A stretch of 64,000 bases of DNA from Pollenia angustigena (GCA_930367215.1 OV884056.1:232677127-232741126); one strand, 5' to 3'; shown: positions 10,854 through 22,681, counted from the stretch's first letter. Notes: generated by a model from the letters alone, not told the origin. Made by a program: numbers and translations.

Positions 10854-12164
10854 AATGATACTTGCTATTTTTTGTAATTTTTCTATGTTGGCGAACAGTG
10901 CAAATACATTTGCATAGGAAAACTGACTAAGTGTAAAGAGTATGATTATATCATAAAAAATCTTGAAATGTCAAACAAATATACATGTGTTATCGATAAA
11001 TAATCTAAGACCGTCAAAAAAAATATAAAAATTTTTAACTTAAAATTGACATTTCCAGTAAATGTTAGCACTGTTGCCAATTTTTTTAGTTTTTGATCGA
11101 AAGTAGCGGTTTTTAACTTTTGTTTTGCGATTTTTAGTTTTTTTTGACGGGTTTTTGTGGGAAAAAAACGCGGGCAATATTGTTTGTTTTGTTTACATTT
11201 TATTTTGGAATCACAAACAATTTTTTTCTTAAATTCAATAAAATTTAATTCAAATAATGAAAAATATTACGAATTACATCGTGGTATATTCTTTAATTGA
11301 AAATTTATGATTTGAAATCCCATATGAAGGGCACCTGCCTTATTTCGTGTATCAAAAACAAGATAGTTTCATCTGCCCAAGCTTTTGCCATTTTTTTTTG
11401 TTTTAGTCAAAGAAAAAAATATAAATGAGAAATGTCAATCAGAAAAAGGGTTTGTTTACATATTGTATTTCTTGTTCTTTCTCGCATTTGTTGTTTCATT
11501 CAGTCAATCCTAAAAAAATCCAATACAAAAAATAGCAAGTATCATAACACCTTTAAGAATTGCTACAAATATTTTATCAACACAAAAAATTTTTATTTTG
11601 TACCTTTGTGTTATACAACTTATAAAATATAGTACTAACATTTTATTTCGGCTGTAAATGAATGCATTCTCTCAGTTCTTTTACTCTCTGGTACTCACTA
11701 ATACACAACCAAAAAAATTTTTGGAAATGCCTGGTTTAGTTTCATTTCAATTTTTTTTTCTTTTACTACATAGTTGCTGCTGAATGTCTTCATGAGTAAT
11801 GATTGTTTCCTTTCATGCTTTTTTGTTTGTATTTTTTTTTCTTTACCAAAACAATTATTGTCTTACCGAACACTCAAACATCTTTATTAAAAAACGAAGC
11901 TAACGATTGTATAAATAACAAAGCACGTTGGCGTTATTTGAATGACTGCAAACCAGCAGCGAATATTTGCGGTTGCGCAAGTTTCATTGTATGACCGCAA
12001 GCGAGTGTATTTGTTGCTGTTGATTAAATGCGATTTTTTTCAATCGTACAAAGCTGTTCTCTGATATATATATGTATATGAATATGCATTTGTATATTAG
12101 ACTATCCCTGTCGGATTTGTATAAGCTGGCTAAACATAAAGTTGAATTTTTGCTAACTAATTTA
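10854..12164. other. No gene; one possible hAT end at about 11066
   Basis: CACTGTTGCCAATTTTTTTAG at 11066 looks like a hAT-type terminus, but no partner end was found. The remainder is AT-rich with short meaningless ORFs. Confidence 0.4.
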
Positions 12165-12172
12165 GCACTGAC

Positions 12173-14413
12173 CAGCGTTGCCAGAAGAATTGGAAGGAAA
12201 ATCTTCTTTTGGCGAAAAAAAATCTTATTTTGAAGAGAAAAATCTTGAAATTTTTTATAACAAAGGCAAAAAAGTAAAAATTATTAATTTTTTAAAAGAA
12301 ACTACTTTTTATTATGGAAACTCCATATTTAAATTAAAATACGTAATTGCGGTAGTTATACAAAATTAAATTGTAGGTTTAAAATTATGTTTTAGTTATA
12401 TATTCCAAAAAAATACATTTTAAATGAACTTAATTTATAATAAATAAGAACGTTAAAAAAGTCCATCTATATAAAGAAGTTTCATCGAAAGTAATTAAAT
12501 TTTTATATTAGAGATGTACATAGAAATTATGTGCAAAAAAATTTTGGTTTGGGAGCTATGAAGCTCATAAATCATATGAAATCTTGAGGGTTCTCAATTT
12601 AATATTATATTTTTGGATACCGTTGTTATATCGAAGGCATTTTGAGAAAATTGCATTTAAAAAAAGCTCACTGAAAACAATGGACTTTCCTAATTATATT
12701 CCTAATGAATTTTTATTAAAATAAGGTTGTACACGTTTAACCAGATATTCTTAAGTACTTATGTATAAATACTTTGTTTACAAATTATCATAAACATGGA
12801 ATGTGGTATTTTCAAACCAAAAACTTCATAACCCTTAACTGTAACTTTTTACCACTCCTTTTGGTCTAGGCAGACCACAATTAGAACAGCTAAAAACCCA
12901 ATTAAATAAGAAGTTAATTAATATATTTTTTATTGAACGTAAGTTATTTACTAGAGTATACGAATTTATTATATATTTTTATTCTTTTATTTTACAAGCA
13001 AGTCATCGAATATGTAGTCCTTAATTTTGCACATTGCTTTTTTCGCATCTACCACACATTTGATTCAAACTTGATTCATTCAATTCAGAACATATCATTT
13101 ATAGAATTCACGTTTCTGTCTTTTGATATTTTTTCCTATTTAAAAAATATTTTAAAGATACAGTACTTTTCGTTTATAGTCACAACGCTTATATTCACAT
13201 TAGCGATATAGTCCATTTTATCTGTTTATTTTGCGGCTATAAGTTAATTTAATATAAAGTATTAACGTTATAGTCCATTTAGCGATATAAGCACATTTGC
13301 CATATATGCCATCCATCAACAGCCATCAAAGGGATAAGTAAAGCAAATTAATTGCGTTATAGTCACATAAGTAAAATTTACTAAGTTCTTTTTAGTTTTT
13401 TAATCAAAAATCTATCCAAAGAAAGAATGAATTAAATCATTTAATTTTTGTCATCAACTCTCTAGTCGTAAAACATTAGTTTTTGCCGTTGGTATCAGTT
13501 AGGAAATATATTGTTATTATTTTAACTATTTTTTATACAGTATGTAACTCTGTTGTAAAACCATAAGCCTGATGTCGGTGTAATTTATATGCATTTTTAA
13601 TTTCCTTTATTCACATAGCTTGATTATATTCGAATTCGGTTATATGCGTCATAGTTGCATATATGTGAATTAGCGTTATAGTCACATTAGCGATATAGTC
13701 CACGTTATGGTTGCAACTAAAGGATGTGACTATAAGTGAAAAGTACTGTAACAACAATTCGGTCTGGCCAAAAGCGTTATTTCATAGACTTTTATATAAA
13801 AATAAAATTTCACCCCACTAGTTTGCTTCAAACGAATCCAAATTAGTTTCATTCGATTCAGCACGTATCACTATAGAACTCACGACCCTGTTTTTTTGTT
13901 ATATTCGAAAAATATTGCAAGGAAAACACAAATTTTGTCCGGCCCGACCAAGACGGTAATCCTAGGGTTTAGTTCCATTAGTTTTACCTTTTGGTACTAA
14001 GACATAGTAACTAAATACATACATGAACTTTTTTGTTCTTTAATAAATTAATCTTTAAATATATACTATACATTTTTTCTTTTCACAAATAACTTTGTTA
14101 TCAATATTCCCAAAATGAACAACCGCGAATCTATGATGCTTTTTTAATGTTTTGTATGCCCAGAAATAATGATGCATGTTAGTACAAAAGTGTGCAAAAC
14201 CAGTAGACAACAAGCTGATAAAAAACCTGATTGTTTTAAAAATTTACTGTTTTAAAAACTGTAAAAGAAAATTATGTATGTTGTACAAACTTAAAGTTAA
14301 AAATCTTTATATCTAAAAATAAAAACTCTTAATTTGAGAAAAAAAATCTTTAAATCTTATTTGGTTCAAAAAATCTTGAAAAATAAGATAAAATCTTAAT
14401 TCTGGCAACGCTG
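12173..14413. mobile_element. Non-autonomous hAT element, 2.24 kb, 8-bp target duplication
   Basis: The left end CAGCGTTGCCAGAA and the right end TTCTGGCAACGCTG are inverted repeats, flanked by the perfect 8-bp direct repeat GCACTGAC (12165-12172, 14414-14421). Both structure and terminus are hAT-like. The interior has no transposase; a diverged ~100-bp block around 13050-13150 recurs at 13825-13925, and a TA-flanked element is nested at 13161-13748. A shorter element with the same terminus is present at 33499-33956. Confidence 0.85.
13161..13748. mobile_element. Nested Tc1/mariner-like non-autonomous element, 588 bp
   Basis: Ends read CAGTACTTTTCGTTTATAGT and its inverted partner, flanked by TA (13159-13160, 13749-13750). 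The sequence TTATAGTCACATTAGCGATATAGTCCA-like is repeated in pieces near both ends and in between, in both orientations. No transposase. It lies inside the hAT element and is therefore younger than it. Confidence 0.7.
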
Positions 14414-14421
14414 GCACTGAC

Positions 14422-14650
14422 TTCAAAACTAACTCATACATGATACAGTTGTGAGTCAATAGTTTTTTTGCATGACTGTCTTTTTCTTGATAAGTATTGA
14501 TCTAAGTTTTAGCTAACTCTAAAAGCTATGCAGATATTAGAGAGTTGTTTGTGTACAACTGTCTTCTTCTCGATATGTATTGAACTAGCGTTTGACTAAC
14601 TCAAAACTGATCCAGTAGACATTATTAAAGAACGATTTGCTGGTTTTTTT
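14422..14650. other. Short spacer, no gene
   Basis: AT-rich sequence between a hAT element and a HINE copy. A roughly repeated block around AACTCTAAAAGC / GTTTGACTAACTC has no clear meaning. Confidence 0.4.
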
Positions 14651-16240
14651 TATACCCTTCACCACAGATGGAAAAGGGTATATATAAGTTTGTCATTTCG
14701 TTTGTAATTTCTACAATATTGATCTTCTGGGTCCTTATGAAGAGAGAAGTTGATTTAACGATATCCGCCCGTCCGTCCGTCTTACGTTTGATATGTGTTT
14801 TCCGGAGACTCCAGACATGATAGCGGCTACGTTGTTTTACATTTATGTCACATATAGTCCACCATTTCTTGATATTGAAATTCAGCCAGATCGGTGCAAC
14901 AATGGCTGAGATATGACCAAAAAACCACGACTGCCTCTCATTTTTCCAAAAAATCCCTTGTGGTTGTTGTATTTTTATTACTTTTTTCTGTATATCTGGA
15001 GAACGGCAAGAGCCAAAGCTTTAAAATTAGGTACAAACATTTAGGTTAAATACACACCATTCTACAAAATGTGGGCGGGATTGGAGAAGTAGGCGTGGTA
15101 CCTCTCATACAAAAAGTATTAAAAATTTTATAAAAACCTGAATTTTTTGACTGTAATATGACCTATGGTTACGCCTTATATATCAGAAGATCGGAAATTT
15201 TTAATAGAAAATATTTTCTGGAAAACTCGGGAAAATGGGTTCAGATACGAAAAAGTTATGACCAAAATATTAATTTTAAATTAATTAAATACCCATTTTC
15301 AGAACCATAGATCTTCCCGAGTCCAAGTTTTATAGCCAAAATAACTGGCAAATTTATTCTTTAACACGTCGGTATATAAATCTGTCAAATCGGTTGAGAA
15401 ATAGCAGAGTTATGACCAAAATACTGAAATCCCAAAAATTACTCTTTTTCTTATAATTAAGTTTGTTTTTTATACCCTTCACCGAAGGTCCTACACCCTA
15501 TAAAGTATATATATTCTGGGTCCTTATGCAAAGCGAAGTTTAAATCCGGTTGTCGTCTCTTCTTCCAATCCCCTCACCCCCCTTCGTATTTGTTTACATA
15601 TGCCCACTATGATTTTCGTTATCACCCTTCTTTATTGTTTCATACATTTAACGAAATAATTTTAACAATTAACGATTTAAAAAAAATATTTACCAGTTTT
15701 CGCTTTTTAAATTTCATTTATAATGAAGTTTTAAGTATTGTTAATATGTATGTATACACTCAAAATATTATGTAGTTAAATTCAAACGAAAATTCATTTG
15801 AAACAAATTAAAATTCATTTAAAAAACGGATCATTTACATTTCATTTAAAACAAATGATTTTTTCAGTAATTTCTAAGTTTTTTATTTATTGAACATCAT
15901 ATTCGTTAAAATTGAATAGTTTTTACTTTTAAAAAATATATTTTAACCGATAAAAATCAAACAAATTAACAAAAAAAAATACGGAAAACATTATTTTTTG
16001 GTAGTTTGTTTTTTTAATAACAAACATAAATGTTGAAAAATAAATTTATTCGTAAAATAACTATATTTTTATTCAATTTTAACAGTACCGAAAACGAATT
16101 TAATAACCTACAATCAGTTACTGTAATAATTTTATGAGTGTATGTATATGTAAAAATTATTTAGTTGCTCTCTATTCTACTCGCACAATGGTTAAGGGTA
16201 TATAAGATTCGGCACAGCGGAATATAGCACTCTTACTTGT
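14651..16240 (+). mobile_element. DINE-1/HINE-like repeat, copy B (tandem of long and short units)
   Basis: It begins TATACCCTTCACC and carries the same ordered landmarks as copy A (CATTTCGTTTGTAATTTCTA, GTCCGTCCGTCTTACG, GGGCGGGATTGGAGAAGTAG). A second HINE 5' end starts at 15471 immediately after AAAAATTACTCTTT..., and the element finishes with the imperfect hairpin ATTCGGCACAGCGGAAT plus CACTCTTACTTG. No coding capacity. Confidence 0.65.
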
Positions 16241-16609
16241 TTTTTTTTTTTTAATATTAAGATTAAGCAAAGATTTCCATTTTGTATTTGTTAAAATTAT
16301 TTTGTTAAATACCTACATCACATTTTCAAAGTGAAATTATTGTGTAGGCTGTTTTGGGCATGCTGCTGCCCTACAAGAAATGGATGACCTAAACTAAAAA
16401 AAAAAAAAATTTTACTAACACACTTGCAACAATTTTACATTAGTTGTACCACTCTAATATATATGTTAGAGTAGAACAACTGAAAACACCACAAAAATTG
16501 CCAATTTTTTTTTAATTTTTGTTATACATACTGGCTTATATTTGTGAAAATTTGTGAATTGTTTAAATTAAATACTGCAAAATATTTTAATAATTATTAA
16601 ATTATTAAA
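16241..16609. other. Spacer with a small imperfect hairpin at 16442-16481
   Basis: AGTTGTACCACTCTAA pairs with TTAGAGTAGAACAACT (14 of 16 pairs) around an 8-base loop. No gene. The spacer separates HINE copy B from the host-gene fragments. Confidence 0.5.
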
Positions 16610-17103
16610 ATATATAAAGAAAATCCAAAGGATTTGGGTAAGTAAGTTAAAAAAATGCGAAAAAGAAAAACGCGAAGCTGAAGATGCGGAAAAGCCTAAA
16701 CAAAATTTGGATAAAGCCAAAAATACTCATATCCGAAGATCCCAGTTGGCCAGCTGCATATTTGAATGTGTCGAAAATTAACAGAAACGTTAAAATCTAT
16801 GGATGGACACATCGTTTAAGACGTCAAGGCAAAGGTTTAATTTTTTATTTACATTACGGATTTTTACAATGTTTGGTACACTAAAACCTGTGCCAGAAGG
16901 CAAATCGGTAAGTTTCGTTTCGTGAACAATATTGTAGAAACTCATTTATTTGTTTTATGCACCAGGTGGACACGAATTGCATGTAGATTACTGGGAATTA
17001 ATTGGTTTGGCTCCTGCTGGCGGTGCTGAAAGTATTCTCAATGAAGAGGCTCATCCCGATGTTCAGTTGGATAATCGTCATATTATGATTAGAGGCGAAA
17101 ACA
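16610..17103 (+). pseudogene. Cytosolic asparaginyl-tRNA synthetase fragment (degenerate)
   Basis: Asparagine-tRNA ligase charges tRNA-Asn in the cytosol. This fragment covers the eukaryotic N-terminal extension (KCEKEKREAEDAEK), the start of the anticodon-binding OB domain (KIYGWTHRLRRQGKGLIF) and the linker into the catalytic domain (GGHELHVDYWELIGLAPAGG, DVQLDNRHIMIRGEN). It is broken by an in-frame stop near 16640, frameshifts, and a deletion of about 35 codons after GFLQC. A GT-AG-type intron is retained at 16908-16958 (donor GTAAGT), but the acceptor dinucleotide reads AT instead of AG. The catalytic class II motifs are absent because the homology stops at about 17103. Retention of an intron means a DNA-level copy, not a retrocopy. 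Confidence 0.88.
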
Positions 17104-17482
17104 TTTTTCCGTGTTAATTCTTCCACCTGCAGTGAATGGTGTAAACGCATACGTACAGCAGTCAACTTGATTATGTTGCATTATAAGGAGCCAGAGTTGG
17201 TTAAACGATATTCAGAGGTATGTTATCATGAAAATTTGTTTTTAAACAAAATTAAGTTGTCTTTTTTTTGTATTTTACAGTATTTTGCAAATTGTAGCGA
17301 AAAACACAAATCTAGCGTTTCTTGATCGCACAGTAACCTCTTTAGTGTGTGCTCTTTACAATTGTGAGGAATCAGACACTCTTTATGGTTTAACAAATTG
17401 TCTAAGAAGTTTTTAGTAAAAACTAAACACGGCAAACGTTTCGAATGGATACAATATGTAGCAGAATTGTACAATGATATTT
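17104..17482 (+). pseudogene. SMG1-like PI3K-related kinase fragment fused to the AsnRS fragment
   Basis: Directly after the AsnRS homology a new reading begins: FFRVNSSTCSEWCKRIR then LHYKEPELVKRYSE, an intron at 17218-17280 (GTATGT ... TTTTACAG), and then ILQIVAKNTNLAFLDR, ALYNCEESDTLYGL and GKRFEWIQYVAEL. This matches, from memory of the family, the helical region upstream of the kinase domain in SMG1, the kinase for UPF1 in nonsense-mediated decay ('FFR.N..TC..W..RIR' and 'GK...WI..VA'). The frame is broken at the exon junction by about one base and by a stop at 17414. Only about 110 residues of a protein of over 3,000 are present. The family call is tentative; that it is a different gene from AsnRS is certain. 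Confidence 0.55.
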
Positions 17483-17636
17483 AAAAACAGTTAAATGGTG
17501 TTTGATCTAGCCAAACGTTTTGCAAAAACCAATAACTTTTTAATAAAACTATTGGTTACGAGCAACGTCTAATATTTAATAAAAAAAACTGTTATCATCC
17601 GACGTATATGAAAGGAGGAATAACTGTATCGGTCCC

Positions 17637-17908
17637 TGTTTTATCAAGCCTTTTTGCAATATTCCCATTCTTTAAATATTTCACTTGGTTTTTGCTAAAG
17701 CCAACCTTTGGTTAACATTGATGCTATAGATGTAAACATATACTTAGGAATGATTCTAATGAAACTATGAGATATTCTGGTAGTGTATAGGATCATTCCT
17801 TAGTATATGTACTTATCTATAGCATCAATGCTAACCAAAGGTTGACTTAAGCAAAACCCAAGTGAAATATTGAAGTTGGGACCATTGCAAAAAAGCTTTA
17901 TAAAATTT
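17637..17908. repeat. Foldback hairpin with ~120-bp arms
   Basis: The left arm (17637-17760) and right arm (about 17783-17908) are inverted copies of roughly 85 % identity (shared: AACCTTTGGTTA, CATTGATGCTATAGAT, ATTTCACTTGG), with a loop of about 22 bases. No target duplication was recognised. A MITE is likely. It lies 150 bp downstream of the gene-fragment chimera. Confidence 0.6.
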
Positions 17909-18483
17909 AAATTACCACATAGAACAAAAAATAATTATTTATTTATTTAATTTATTTTGTAAAACGAACAAATATTGAATTTTATTTAAAATAAAAAACA
18001 AAAATATGTGTGAGAATTTAATACAATTAATCGTGTTTTATTTAAGCTAAAAATACGTCAGTAGTGACGAATATATGCATCAGTACTGACTAGTCAGCTG
18101 GGACCGGTATATGCATCAGTACTGATATGTAAAGAGTATAAGAGTAAACAGATCAGATATATGTTTTATCTACCACAAAATTCATAGGTTAAAGAAGGAT
18201 GCAAAATCACACGTACACAAAAGTCCAGGTCATTTTTTTCACGTTGGCCTTAAGAAAATGATAGAAACTTTGTTCTACGCGATGACCGACATCTGTATCA
18301 GCAATGTCGGTCATATGATAGGTCAAATGAACGTCACTATTCTTGTAGGGTGGTGTCTTATAATTGATAGTTGTTCTGTAAACAAAAGCGCAAAACAATA
18401 AAACTGAAAAAAAAACATATGTGCAACAGGTAGTTTAATACTTATATTTAAGAAACGCTTTTCTTAAAAAAGAATATTTTAAA
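17909..18483. other. No gene; small direct repeats
   Basis: The block TATATGCATCAGTACTGA occurs twice (about 18073 and 18109). Otherwise no recognisable element; minus-strand ORF 18207-18398 has no domain. Confidence 0.45.
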
Positions 18484-19965
18484 CAAATTTTGCCCCCCCC
18501 CCCCCTAGATTTTATCTTGGCTACGCCCATGTATTCGTGTATTGTCATCGGGAATATGTAGGTGGCATGTCATAACGTCCAGTGTCATAGTGTCCATGGA
18601 CGTTATGACACTTTTGAAAGTGCCATAGTGTCCATGGACATGTCATAGCGTCCGCGGACGTTATGACACTTTGCAAAATGTCATAACGTCCACAACTTAA
18701 CTTATAATGAAAAATATTAAAATGTGTAAAATTTTTATTTAAATATCAAAATAAGTAAGTACAATGCCAAAAATTCTTACAAGCAAGAATGTAAACAAAT
18801 TTGGGATCATAGCCGGCCTTTGGCCGGGCGCAAGGATTTTCTTCTCTATGGTATAACAAATACGGGCTTCGCTAACTAAAGCTTCTCTGCACAAGGATTT
18901 TCTCCTCTATGGTATAACAAACACCGGCTTCGCTAAGTAAATCTTCTAAAATCTGCCTTGTTTCCGAACGAAAGTCGACTATGCAGAGAAGCTTTAGTAA
19001 GCGAAGCCGGTGTTTGTTATAGGATAGATGAGAAAATCCTTGCGCCCGGGCGAAGGCCGGCTGTGCAGGGAAGCTTTAGTTAGCGAAGCCGGTATTTGTT
19101 ATACCATAGAGGAGAAAATCCTTGTGCCCGGCCAAAGGCCGGCTGTGCAGAGAAGCTTTAGTTAGCGAAGTCGGTGGTTGTTATACCATAGAGGAGAAAA
19201 TCCTTGCGCCCGGCCAAAGGACGGCTGTGCAGAAAAGCTTTAGTTAGCGAAGCCGGTATTTGTTATACCATAGAGGAGAAAATCCTTGTGCCCGGCCGAA
19301 GGCCGGCTGTGCAGAGAAGCTTTAGTTAGCGAAGTCGGTGTTTGTTATACCATAGAGGAGAAAATCCTTGCGCCCGGCCAAAGGACGGCTGTGCAGAGAA
19401 GCTTTAGTTAGCGAAGCCGGTATTTGTTATACCATAGAGGAGAAAATCCTTGCGCCCAGAAGTGTTTTCGTTATATATTTAATATATACACCCAGTGAAA
19501 AAGCAGCAAAACCATTTTTAAAAAATTGTTTACCATATTATGTTTCATTTAACCAAATCATTGTCACCGACAACCATATTATGGTAAAATTAGTTTCTTT
19601 AAAAATAGCTTTGTTGTTTGGGACCATAAAAAAACATGTTTTTCTCTGCGTGTATGCAGATCATTTTTTTGTATTTAACTTCTTTAGTAATTATGGACCT
19701 AATGACACTTTTTGGAGTGTCATAACGTCCATGGACACTATGACACTGGACGTTATGACATGCCACCAATATGTATGCCTGCAAAGTTTCATCCATTTGC
19801 ATTGAGTAAAAGGCGGTCAAAAAAACATTTTAACAAAAAAAAAATCTGCCCCCCCTAGATTTTATCATGGCTACGCCCATGTATTCGTATATTGTCATCG
19901 GGAATATGTATGCCTGCAAAGTTTCATCCATTTGCATTCAGTATAAGGCGGTTAAATTTACGTTA
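18484..19965. repeat. Tandem pair of a dispersed repeat; first copy interrupted by a foldback element
   Basis: Unit 1 (18484-18560 joined to 19768-19840) and unit 2 (19845-19965) share TAGATTTTAT, TGGCTACGCCCATGTATTCG, CATCGGGAATATGTATGCCT and CAAAGTTTCATCCATTTGCA. Unit 2 is uninterrupted and so shows the exact pre-insertion sequence of unit 1. The family is unknown. Confidence 0.7.
18561..19767. mobile_element. Foldback transposon FB1, 1,207 bp, with ~82-bp satellite core
   Basis: The ends are GGTGGCATGTCATAACGTCC and the reverse complement; the 8-bp direct repeat AATATGTA flanks it (18553-18560, 19768-19775), confirmed by the adjacent empty copy. Each subterminal zone repeats the palindrome-forming motif GTCATAACGTCC / GGACGTTATGAC. 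The core (about 18805-19457) is a minisatellite with period 82-83 bp (AGAAGCTTTAGTTAGCGAAG ... GAGAAAATCCTTG): about six forward units after two inverted ones. No transposase. The 8-bp duplication fits the P or hAT groups; structure resembles Drosophila FB/Galileo elements. Confidence 0.85.
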
Positions 19966-20080
19966 CAAGATTTGATTTTCCGAATTGAAGCTAAAGAAAA
20001 GGTTGTAATTTAAAAAAAAAAGTTGGATGAAAAACTGTTACCGATAGTGTGATTTAAATTTTTAATTTCCTATTTAATAT

Positions 20081-22681
20081 TGTTACGAAAGTAACTCTAG
20101 TTAAGAATTAGTTGTAATTATTAGTTAGGAATAAGATGTATTTATTATTTATCTGGTAGTAATTTGTTATCTTGTATTTATTAGATGTCTTGTATTTATA
20201 AGTAGGGTAATTCCATGTCAAAACGACCAAGAGTGGGACACGACCCCTTCCGATTTTAATGAAATTTGGTGAGAAGGTTCCTTTTATCCCATAAGGAACA
20301 TATATGAACGAAAAAAATTTTTAAAATTTTTTTTTCAAAAGTTATGTCATATTCAAAATGTCATAATATCGCTAAATTAGCCAAATGTGTTGAGCTTATT
20401 TCTTCAATATCTCGAAAACTACTTCACATACGAAGATGATTTTGATGTCATTTTAAAGAGACTACTTGGGGCTACAAACCATAAATTGAAAAAAATTTTT
20501 TTTTTTTGAAAAATGTGATATCTGCAAAATGTTAAATTTTAAAAACGGACTAAGTCAAAAACCTATTTTTTTATTTGGCTGATTTTTTTTGGTATAATAC
20601 TTCAAACTGTTCTTTAAAAATCCTGAAACTTTGAAGGAGGTGTTTTTTTTTCTTTTTTAAGATATGATTTTTTTCCTTTCGCAACCCTTAAAAAAATAAT
20701 ATTAAAATAGAATTTTAATATTGTAATTTTGAGCAATAAGTACACTGTGCTAGTTGCAAACAACAGACCAGCCGCGCACCTGGCATTTTACCCTAATTGG
20801 GGACGCTGAATCCAGTGGTGCTAACCGTTTTTTTTAGGTAAGCTCTTGTTTTCTAGATATACCGTTAATTCGAAAATGTAAGAGGCTGCACAGTATATAT
20901 TCGCGTAACTCAAAAACGGTTTAGTTTTTTGAAATAACTAAAAAAAACGAAATTCGGCAATAAATAATAAAGTGGGGTTGGGCATACATTTGACCCATCT
21001 AGGAGCATCCTACTCGTTGTACCATACAAATATTGCGGCTTAATAAAATTCTTTCATTTGGCCCCTGCAGCGCGTAGGATGCTCCTAGATGGGTCAAATG
21101 TATGCCCAACCCCACTTTATTATTTATTGCCGAATTTCGGGTTTCTTAGTTATTTCAATAAACTAAACCGTTTTTGAGTTACGCGAATATATGCTGTGCA
21201 ACCTCTTACATTTTCAAAATAACGGTTTTTCTTAAAAACAAGAGCTAACATAAAAAAACTGTTAGCACCACTGGATTCAGCGTCCCCAATTAGGGTAAAA
21301 TGCCATGTGCGCGGCTGGTCTGTTTTCTACAACTTTCACAGTGTACTTATTGCTCAAAATTACAATATTAAAATTCTATTTTAACATTATTTTTTTAAGG
21401 GTTGCGAAAGGAAAAAAATCATATCTTAAAAAAGAAAAAAAAACACCTCCTTCAAAGTTTCAGGATTTTTAAAGAACAGTTTGAAGTATTATACCAAAAA
21501 AAATCAGCCAAATAAAAAAATAGGTTTTTGGCTTAGTCCGTTTTTAAAATTTAACATTTTGCAGATATTACATTTTTCAAAAAAAAAAGAATTTTTTTCA
21601 ATTTATGGTTTGTAGCCCCAAGTATTCTCTTTAAAATGACATCAAAATCATCTTCGTATGTGAAGTAGTTTTCGAGATATTGAAGAAATAAGCTCAACAC
21701 ATTTGGCTAATTTAGCGAAATTATGACATTTTGAATATGACATAACTTTTGAAAAAAAAATTTTTTTAATTTTTTTCGTTCATATATGTTCCTTATGGGA
21801 TAAAAGGAACCTTCTCACCAAATTTCATTAAAATCGGAAGGGGTCGTGTCCCACTCTTGGTCGTTTTGACATGGAATTACCCAGTAACTTTATTAGTTTA
21901 CATTCCCAGTGGTATAAAAAGTAGCAATAATTACCAATGACAGGCGAAATAGTTAGCACTTTCACTCAATTTGTACCAGGGTCTACTGATGTGGCATTCA
22001 AATTATACCTAAATCTTTCCCTGGACACCAATATCTTGTGTTAACATATGAAAAGAGGTACCCACTTTTCGCTAGCTAATTCTATAGCTACAAGTAATGC
22101 AGAAAACAATTTTTTTTCAACGACAACACAAAAAAATGTGTATCCGAAACATATACCGTTATTAGAACAACAACAAAATCGCTTGCTTTTTGCTTATGGT
22201 AGATAGAGATTATGCAGAGAGGGATCCATCGCCACCTCGTAGGACATCCACGTGTTAAATTCACCACTCAAAAGCATGTGAGGTAGATTGTATTGGGACT
22301 AGCGGTAGTTTTTAATGAGCTAGCGAATATACACTTTCAGAGCTAGTACGCCATACCACTAGGTTGTTATTTAAAATTGTTATACATCATTATACAAATA
22401 TTAATAGTAAAGCCTCGAACCTTCGAAAAACATTTTGAACGTTCTAGACGGCCGAATTACAGTATAAATACTTGCGAAGGCTAGCATCAAGGTAGAGTTT
22501 TACTTCCAACGTTTAAGTATGCAGATCATTAATAGAGGTCGCAATAATAAATTGCAATTGTTGAAGTGTCTAAGTTCTAAATAAAGTTGTGTTAATTGTA
22601 AACAGTGTTTAAAGTGTTGTGTTTTATTTATTTTATTAAAGTTGCAAGAAAAGAACTAAAGAGAAGAACCCAAAACATTAT
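20081..22681 (+). repeat. Probable solo LTR (mdg3/micropia-like), interrupted by a foldback element
   Basis: It begins TGTTACGAAAGTAAC, the style of LTR start seen in micropia/blastopia-type elements, and after the insertion at 20205-21882 continues to TATAAATAC (22463; TATA-like), two AATAAA-type signals (22545, 22578) and an end near AACCCAAAACATTA. Excluding the insert the LTR would be about 0.92 kb. No primer-binding site, gag-pol or second LTR is in the window, and target duplication was not found, so this could instead be another repeat or a promoter fragment. Confidence 0.35.
20205..21882. mobile_element. Giant foldback element FB3, 1,678 bp, arms of 809 bp each
   Basis: The ends are GGGTAATTCCATGTCAAAAC and its reverse complement. 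The left arm runs 20205-21013, the loop 21014-21073 (60 bp), and the right arm 21074-21882; arms are about 95 % identical and equal in length. AGTA flanks both sides (20201-20204, 21883-21886), a candidate 4-bp duplication. No ORF of note. Diverged pieces of the same family are at 33106-33240 and 58892-60400. Confidence 0.8.

Noticed and set aside
18492..18506. Long C and G runs (also 48670-48684, 62239-62257, 63921-63942)
   Set aside because: Homopolymer low complexity; no G-quadruplex spacing. Lengths may be sequencing artefacts.
18800..19460. CRISPR-like array of regularly spaced repeats
   Set aside because: Units are contiguous 82-bp satellites with no unique spacers, inside a eukaryotic foldback element.
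19368..19805. 145-codon ORF on the plus strand
   Set aside because: It reads through FB1 satellite units and the subterminal array; no domain, and it is explained by the repeat.
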